A stretch of 64,000 nt of DNA from positions 197,515,809 through 197,579,808 of the forward strand of contig JAUMIR010000002.1 in assembly GCA_030847615.1 (NCBI GenBank). The letters are read 5' to 3'. The notes below the pieces were generated by a model that worked only from the letters and a program-made list of their open reading frames with translations, was not told where the DNA came from and searched no databases. Shown piece by piece: positions 46,701 to 55,700 of this stretch. How positions within the stretch are numbered: position 1 is the first letter of the stretch; each line of letters begins with the position of its first letter. Position numbers and translations under genes: made by a program. The stretch is from Gambelia wislizenii (Eukaryota > Chordata > Lepidosauria > Squamata > Crotaphytidae).

Positions 46701-49700
46701 GGGATTTTTCTGACCTCATTTCTGCCTGTCCATTGCTTGAGACCAATATAGCAATTGTGGTGAATCTTAGACATAGACACTAGCATCCTGAGGTATATCT
46801 GCACCCCTCAATTCTTCTAAATGCTTAAACTAACTAGTTCTGCATTCTTATCCTGCATTAATCTGCATGCTAACTAGTTCACTTTAGGCCTTTGCACACA
46901 ACTGCAATTCTAGCAGAAGTGATTATTTTGGTTTTTATTGCTTTTCTTTTTACCTGCATTGCATCATGGGATGGTACCCCATCATGTCTGATAAGCAGAG
47001 GCTGTAGAGACAAAAGAACCAGGGCTGGGGAAGTCTAGCCTTTCAGATATCTTGGATTACCACTCCTACAATCCCTTATCATTGGTTGTTGTGATTATTA
47101 GGGCTTCTGGGAGTTGAAATCTAAAGCAGCTGGATGACCAAATGTTCTCACCCCTGCTCTGGTGACTGAAATAACAGTGCAGGACTTTCCTGTACTGAAA
47201 CACTTCTTTGGAGATTACTTAGTGTTTAATCTTCTGATTGTAGGATGTTTTCAGTTGTCAGTCCTGCAAGGGACTGGGCCCAATTTGTTTCAGCTATTTA
47301 AGATTATTTAAACTCTTAAGTACACTGACATAGAATAAATAATGGGCATAGTTCTGGCTCTAGAATTATCATAGACTTTTGCAACATCTGTAGGCACTAA
47401 AGGAAACATAGGGGGCAAGTTATGAGGCAGGACATTGTCTGGGAGGGAATAAGGAAAGTCATAGTATCACTCCATTCTGCTTTGGTCAGACCTCACCTGG
47501 AATGCTGTGTCCAGTTCTGGGCATCACAGTTCAAGAAGGATGTGGGCAAGCTGGAACGAGGAGGGTGACCAGGATGGCAGGAGGTCTGGAAGCCATTATG
47601 CCCTATGAGGGAGGCTTAGGGAGCTGGGCATGTTTAGCTTGGAGAAGAGAAGGTGAAGAGGGGACATGATAGCCATGTTTAAATATTTGAAGGGACGTCA
47701 TACTGAGGATGGAGCAAGCTTGTTTTCTGAGGGTGCAGAGACTAGGACATGGAGCAATGAGTTCAAACTACAGTAAAAGAGATTCCACCTAAACATTAGG
47801 AAGAACTTCTTGACAGTAAGAGCTGTTCGGAAGTGGAATCCACTGCTGCCTGGGAGTGTGGTGGAGTCTCCTTCTTTAGAGGTTTTTAAACAGAGATTGG
47901 ATGGCCGTCTGTCGGGAATGCTTTGATTGTGTATTCCTGCATGGCAGAAGGGGGTTGGACTGGATGGCCCTTGTGGTCTCTTCCAGCTCCTATGATTCTA
48001 TGATTCTAAGTCTTGGTGAGTGGCTGGAGGAGCATCTCATAACCCACTTACGAATCTAGCCAGATGAGAGATTTTAGACAGAGGCTGGCCAAAACAAAGG
48101 AAGCCTCTTACATATTTCAAAAGAAGATGCAGCTTTTAATCATGAGGCAAACAGGGAGAGGAGAAAGAATTGTATTCTTTTTTTGAATATAAAAGAGTGC
48201 TCCCATAAGAAGGCCGCTTTACCGTTCACCTCAGAATTAAACTATACATAGTGTGTGAGGTCTTCACACTGTGTGTGTCTGTGTGTATTCTGGACTGTAA
48301 ATTATTGTCAGTGTTTTTTTTAAAGGCTGAAAGTGGATTAAATCTTGCTTAGCATTTGACAGTTTTTAGTATTTTCTGACAAAATTTTTGCAAAAGTGTC
48401 ACTTACTAGAAAATTAATGTATGTCTTTTTGATATGTTTTAAAGCCAAATGCTAAGAAGCACTTACTCAGTTTCCTTTTGATGCAGCCTCCAGGACCAGA
48501 TAATCTGTTTGTCAATTACTTATCTAGGATACATAGAGAAGAGGTAAGGTGCCAGCCATATTCTGCTTCTGACTGTTTATCGGTATAATCTTAAACCCCA
48601 TACAGTGTGGTCCATTTACATTTTCTGTCTTGTTAGGATTTCCAGTTCATTCTGAAGGGAGTGGCCCGTCTTCTCTCCAACCCACTGCTCCAAACCTATC
48701 TGCCAAATTCTACCAAAAAGATCCAGTTCCATCAGGAGCTTCTGGTTCTTTTCTGGAAGCTGTGTGATTTCAACAAGGTACTTGGTACTAGTAAAACAAA
48801 ATCAAAGGGAGAGATACACACCTGATAAAGGAAAATAAGGGATAGGAATGGGAGAATCTGCAAGAGACAATTTCATCTGTGGCTGGCTTAGCTTGGAAGT
48901 GCTAAACAGAAAGAGGGGTGGTGGTTCTAAAGAAACAGGTATCATCATTTCGCATGGAGATTTCATGTACCAAGGATTTATTTATTTATTTAGGTACTGC
49001 CACCCTTCATGATGCCTTCCTGGTATGCCATTGGACTTGCCAGGATTGGCTTTGACCTCAGCTTAGTCCTTGTGTAGGTGTTAAATGTCAGGTGTGCTAT
49101 ATTGGCACACTTGAAAAACCTCCATCTGTAAGCAACGTGTATGGAAAAGGTGTGCAAGGATGGTGCCATCTGGTCTGATTTCTTCATATCAGTAAAAATT
49201 ATTTGCAGAACATGCTTATTGTTGCTCAAGATGTTTAACATAAAAATAGTCATGGAAATAACCGTGCGGTTCTATCCTTGCTTGCCCAAAAGGTAAAGTT
49301 ATTGACTTCAGTGGGGCTTACTACTAAGTATTTCTAGAATTTCAGATTACCGTATATTCCTGCATACAAGACTACTTTTTAACACTTGAAAATCTCCTCA
49401 AATGTGTGTGTGTGTGGGTCTTATACCCCAGTAGACCTTTTCCCCTGCTGTGAGCATGATTGAAGTGTAAAATGGCCTGGACAGTTTTCCCAGCAGATCC
49501 TTCCTCCGGCTGTGAGAATGACTGCTTTGCATTTGAAGAGTTAAATGGCCCTCTATTTAGCTCAGGAGAGTCAAAATGATGTTTTTTTTGAGGACAAGTT
49601 AGCCTAACATTAGAATTTCTGGATTCAACTTCTCATTTTGCACCAAGTTTTGTCTATGGCGAAATTCTCTTGTCTGCCAATGTGGCTCTAAAACCATTAA

Positions 49701-52700
49701 TGTGCTCATTCATTAATGTGCTCATTCAAAAATTTGGGATTTGATAGCTTCATATTAACCAACTTACAGTATTAATGCAACCTTAATTTCCAAAGATTGA
49801 ACACCACAGAGATTTTTCAAAGTATCCCATGCTTTTTTAGCTGTTCTCAGTCCTTTAATTTCACAGACTATTCCATCATCTACAGCCACTGAGCTGGCTG
49901 GCTGGTGGGGAGCAGGCTTTCCAGCCAGCTGGCTGGCTGGCTGGCTTGGAGGGCAAACTCTATATTTTAACTTAAAAATTGGGGGGTCGTCTTATGCGCC
50001 CAGTCATCTTATACGCCAGAATATACGGTAAATCTTTTTGTTTCACCAAAGCCACAACAGTCCTCATCACAAAGCACAGTTCTAAAACGTGAAGCTGCTG
50101 GAAAACTAGCAGACCTTGACATGCTGCTCATACAACTTCGTGGAGCATCAGCTTCATTTTATTTAGCCACTGAACTTGTCCAGACACTATAGAACAAAAC
50201 AAAACCATGCAAAGGAATTCCTTTATTTTTCTCCTCTTTTCAGAAATTTCTCTTCTTTGTGCTGAAGAGTAGTGACGTCCTAGACATCCTGGTGCCAATC
50301 CTCTACTTTCTTAATGATGCCAGAGCAGATCAATGTAAGTTTTTCTTCTGTGTTATGGAACATGCTGAAAAGGTTTGTTTGTACACTTAGGCAGACTTTC
50401 TAGTTGGGTGTCTCCTCTTCCTGCAGATGTCTCTTGAGATGTATCTGTAGTCAGGCCAAATCACCTGAAGGATTGTGGTTGTACTTGAGAACTTGAAGTC
50501 AGAAGTTTCAAATTTGCATTCAAATGGGTACCCTCATAAATAGTTTCCCACTATTGCTGTTACAGTATTATTATGTGCTTTCAAGTCAACTCTGACTTAC
50601 ATTGACCCTATCCTAGGGTTTTCTTGGACAGATTTAGTCAGAGGAGGCTTGCTACCACCTTCCTGATAGAGTAAGACTTGCTCAAGGTCACCCAGTGAGT
50701 TTTTATGGCTAGGCAGAGATTCGAATCCTGATCTCTCAGGCTCCTTGTCCAACACTCAACCCACTACACCACACTGGGGCTGCTGACATATTGCAGAAAT
50801 AATGCAGTTTGACACAGCTTTAACTGCCATAGTTCAGTGCTATGGAATTCTGGGATTTGTAGGTTTTTTTTAGACGTTTAGTCTCTGTCAGAGAGCTCTG
50901 GTGCCACAACAAACTATAAACCCCAGGATTCCATAGGATGGAGCCATGATAGTTAAAGCAGTGTCAAACTGCATTATTTCTGCAGTGTGGCAGCAGCCTG
51001 GATTTTTTCCTGCTGCTATATAGATATAATTGTGTGTGACTGTAAATGCTGTGTCCCAGTAGTACTTGGGATGACTGTGATCTAGGAACTGCAAAGGCAC
51101 TATTGGAAAATCAAAGGTGAATGTGTTACTTTAGGATAAATCAAAGGTTAGTTGTGTATCTTCAGCTTACAGACTACAAATTAATGTAATTAAATGAAAT
51201 CCTTTTAGTTGTCAATTCATGGAATCATCCACAGAGGTTCTGAAATTTCAGAGATTCTAGATGGCAGAAGCAAAAGAGCTGGAGTAGATGGGGCATGAAT
51301 GGATGTATATTTGTTCATATAAATGCTTTGTTCATGTGTTAAGGCAGGACACTTGTCCTTTCCCTCTTTTGTTTTCCCCTTAACATACAAAAAGAGTGCT
51401 TAGATGGGAGGAGCTAAGCCCTGTCTGACTTCTCGCTGTACTTCATTGTTTCAGGCAGTTTTCAGCTCATCTTCCATCTAATATTGGAGGTGGGCTGTGG
51501 AAGAAGTGGTTCAATCAGTGGAGCATAGAGGTTGTCCAAACGGTGAAAAAACTCCTCACAGAATGCAAGGAGAATCCTACCTGTCTTAATGGCATTCCGC
51601 CTGAATTCACCATATTGTGAAGGAGGGGGGTCAAAATCAGCAAAGACCTCGCCAGAAAAGCCTTCGCGGCTTTTCCCATCTTTTTAAAAAAACATGAGGG
51701 TGTGCATTTCCGCTCATTAGGACAAGCAAATTGATCTGATTTGCTTGCCCAAACGAGAGGAAGCACAAACCTGATTGGCTGGATGAGCTTGGGGGTGAGG
51801 CTGGATCACAGGGCAAGTGCCCACTGCCGCCATGTTGGATTTTCGCCTTAGTGATCACTAAGGCGATAAAATGGGATTTGTGTTAATTTTTTCCTCTCTC
51901 TTTTTTCAGAAAGGTGAAATATTGATCGGGCACACCATAGAAATAGGTTTTTTTTAAAAAAGATCGGTGGCAACAGATTTAAAAATGCTAGTAATCCACT
52001 CCTGGCTGCCATCTCAGCTACAGGCATGCAAAGTTTATGGGGGGCGTAAAACCATTAAGACAGGTTGCAGCTGCTGACTTGCTAATACTGTGGAGCAATC
52101 TGTTCTTTTCCCCTCCTTGTAGACAAGCCCATAGTGAAGGAAGGCAGAAGGGGATTTAGCTTTCCTCTTGCATAGGTTTGTTTTTGTGTTAAAAATACCT
52201 CTCTGGGGCATCATAGGGGATAAGGCACCATATGAGATAAGGGAAAGCAGTAGGATACATGGCTATGCTACCACACCTAGTTTGGCCCTCAGGCTCCCTT
52301 TTCACTGTAGGTAGTATATTCACAGTCCTACTTAAAGTGATAGTGAAGAGACACACATTACCCATTGACATAAAACTTCTGGGAGGGTCAAGCAGAGGCA
52401 TAGCTCAGTTGATTTCTTAAGTTTCTTCATTAGGGGTACTGCATTAACTAGCCCTATGTAGAAACTTCTACGTTCTGTCTTCACTTTCTGATCTTGCTTT
52501 GTTTGTAACTTCTGGGTTGTTTCCATTGGTCTATTGAATGACTTAATTTCACCACTGCTTCCCCCCCCCCCGCAGCTCGAGTTGGCCTGATGCATATTGG
52601 TGTCTTCATTCTATTGCTACTGAGTGGGGAGAGGAATTTTGGGGTTCGCCTGAACAAGCCATATTCTGTGCGAGTACCAATGGACATCCCTGTGTTTACA

Positions 52701-55700
52701 GGGACACATGCAGATCTTCTTATCATTGTAAGTGTAGCAGTTGCTGCTAATGCCTCTGTTTTTCTAATCAGAGAATGCCCATTTTGGGAGAGGTGGGAAA
52801 TCCACAGCTTGGTCTGAATAATACAAAGTTTTATACAGAAGTAACATGATGGTTGTATTTGCTCTTGTTCACACTGTCATTCTAACTCCATACTCTAGGT
52901 CTTTCACAAGATTATCACCAGTGGGCACCAGCGGCTGCAGCCCCTTTTTGACTGCCTCCTCACCATTATTGTGAATGGTAAGTTGCCTGAACTATTGTGG
53001 CACTCTGATCTAACTATTGAGATTTGTATTTAAACCAAAATTTTGTCAAAATTCGGGAGCAAGTGGTAGTGTAGCAGCATTTTTCTGGGGACCTTTGGTA
53101 AATACAGTTAATGCAGACAGATGTTATCACAGCTGGAAGTCTTCACTTTACTTCCTCAGACTCTCCTGGAGGAGACCATGATAGATGGAACCGGTGGTGG
53201 AAATATTGTATGTTGTTGGTTCAGTTTTGCACTTCTCTCAGTTTCACTTGTGAAATTCTGTTTCATCAATAGACCATTGGAATTATTTTTTGACCAATAA
53301 GATGCTGTAATACTGCCTTCCTTGCAATAGATGGCATCAACTGCCTTCACTATTACAATGCAAACTGTTTATTAAGGCCTGGAATCAAGATTTGTTCCAC
53401 ATGAGAAATAGTTTACAGCAGCTTTTGTGGAGCTGTTTCTTTATATTTCTCCTGATTTAGATTATTTGTTTGTTTTGTAGCCTGTACACTCAAGTCTCAT
53501 GGAAGCACTTAAAGATATGCTAAAAATATATATATAATATAAAAAAAAACAATCTAAGAGTATCTTAGAGCCTTAGCCTTTAAGGCAGGATTGTCTGATA
53601 AGACTATTTATTTCAAATGCTCCCCTCTCTTTGTAAGGACTTGTATTCTCAGTTTCAGAAAAGAGCAACTGTTGAACTCAATGAAATTGGACTGTGCAAT
53701 TTTGCCATTCTTCCTCTGATGAAATTGTATCTAACACCCTAAATGAGGTTCATCAAGAAGAGAGGAAGCTTGCTACCTTTTTGGCTACCTTTATTCCAAC
53801 ATTCCCAGAATCAATTTTTCACAGTTTAGGAGGTCTTTGTTCTGGAAAGTTTTCATTGAAAGAATTCTATTACTTATTATAAAATCCAACTTTCTGGCTC
53901 TTATTTGCTCCAATTTTGTAAAATAGAGTAATGTTATTTTTAACGAAGGACAGCAGAGCAGCGAATGAGTCCATTCTTAGAACTCACCAGTTCCATGATG
54001 CCTTTGGCTTAAACCTCACTCCAGCTGCTAAGGTTCACCCCTTGCCACTCCCTTCTCTCTTGTTGCCTTCCCCACTGTCAAAATTTAGATTACAGTCTCC
54101 TTGGGATTGGTTAAGGGAGAGGAGAATACCTGTCATTTTTACATGTGAAACCATATGGAAGACACCATCATGGATGGTGTTGTGGCCATGCAATTATAAT
54201 GGGAATTTGTGAGCTCCCTAACTGCCTGTTCTGTTCTCCTTCTCTTTATTGTTACCTTTCTCCAGTATCTCCATACTTGAAGTCCCTTTCCATGGTAGCT
54301 GCTAACAAACTGCTGCACCTGCTGGAAGCCTTTTCAACCACCTGGTTCCTCTTCTCCACTGTTCAGAACCACCACCTTGTCTTCTTTTTGCTGGAGGTTT
54401 TCAACAATATCATCCAGTATCAATTTGATGGTGAGTGGCTAAACAAGAAGCTGGCCCTGTATGCCTTTCTGATAAATTATTCTAGCAATAAGCATTTCTG
54501 GAACTCTAGGTATATAAAGTTGTCTGTAATAAGGATGTGACAAACTTCAGTCCTTTTCTTCTGAGATTTCCTTTCCCTAAAAGTAGACTCTGATTTTCAC
54601 TGACACTTGCATTTGGATATCTGATGCTTTTTGTGGGGTGGGGGGAATGCCTGAAACTCATTTGCATCACCCCCGTTCCCCCTTTTTTTACTGGAAGAGA
54701 CAGATCATTCTAGTTGATGACCTGCAAAAGAACAAAAAAGCAAACATCAGAGCAATAGCTTCTTGGTAGTTACTTCTAATAGAAATTCTGCTGATATCAC
54801 TGACATTTTTTTTGCTCATTCTTTCATAGCACTTTTAATACAGAGAATACATTCTACTCTTCTGTTTTCCTCCTCCTTCCAACAAAATGTTTCAGTGTGT
54901 GTAGCTTCCTCTTTACAGATTGGGAACTAAAGCATAGAGGCAGTGACTAGGTCAAGAGTTCCAGGAGTCAGTAGCCAAACAAGAAACTGAATGCAAAGTC
55001 TCTCTCAAATCTAAACCTTGCTTGCTGGTTATTGGACAATAGTCCCAGGCCACTTTCTTTTATTCTGCTGTTTCTAAGAATATAATTTCTCAGTAATAAC
55101 AGTCAGGGACCTACTGAACTTTATCCTAGGATGAAGCAGGCATGGTTTACTTTAAGGGACAGTGCTAGTTTGCTCTTTGTTAACCCAAGAACCCTGGGAT
55201 GACCTACATGAGGAAGAGCAAGTCTTGTGCATAGTAATTGCTCAAGAACTATGCCCTGGCTCTGGGGGCTAGATCTTGTTTCTGGAACAAGGAAAGGAAA
55301 GGGCTGGGAAAGAAGTTAAGTCAAATTATAGTTTTGCTTATTTATGCTATTTTAACCCAGGGGTGTTTGTGTTTACTTGTTTATATAGTCATTCATACCC
55401 TGTCCTTTAGTCAAGAAGACTCCCACCATAACTTCTTTACAGTCCAGTCTGCCTTGTGGCAATACTGGCACCTCACAGGCTTTTTTTTTTCCTTCAAAAA
55501 GAAAGAGAGACAATCTTACTGTTTTCCTTCTCCTCTTTTTCTGATTTCCCCAGGCAACTCCAATTTGGTATATGCCATTATTCGCAAGCGAAATGTGTTC
55601 CATCAACTGGCTAATCTGCCTACTGACTTGCAGTCTATCCAAAAAGCTTTGCAGCGCAAAAAGAAAGCTCCTGAACCCATATCTCGCACCAATTCTCAGG

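Larger units (their letters stand above)
44614..48486. other. HID1: HID1 intron 7: content
   Basis: It holds a Tigger-like MITE (45099-45353), a tRNA-derived SINE (46165-46377), an old palindromic MITE (47020-47165) and a CR1 3' end (47462-48009). Nothing is recognised in 44614-45098, 45354-46164, 46378-47019 and 48010-48486. Confidence 0.65.
50335..52575. other. HID1: HID1 intron 10: content
   Basis: It holds a tRNA SINE (50565-50785), a palindromic MITE (50780-50998) and a nonautonomous DNA element (51525-52131). Nothing is recognised in 50335-50564, 50999-51524 and 52132-52559. It ends in a run of C before the exon 11 acceptor. Confidence 0.7.

Noticed and set aside
54145..54540. 131-residue frame as a new gene
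   Set aside because: It is HID1 exon 13 with flanking intron sequence read through.
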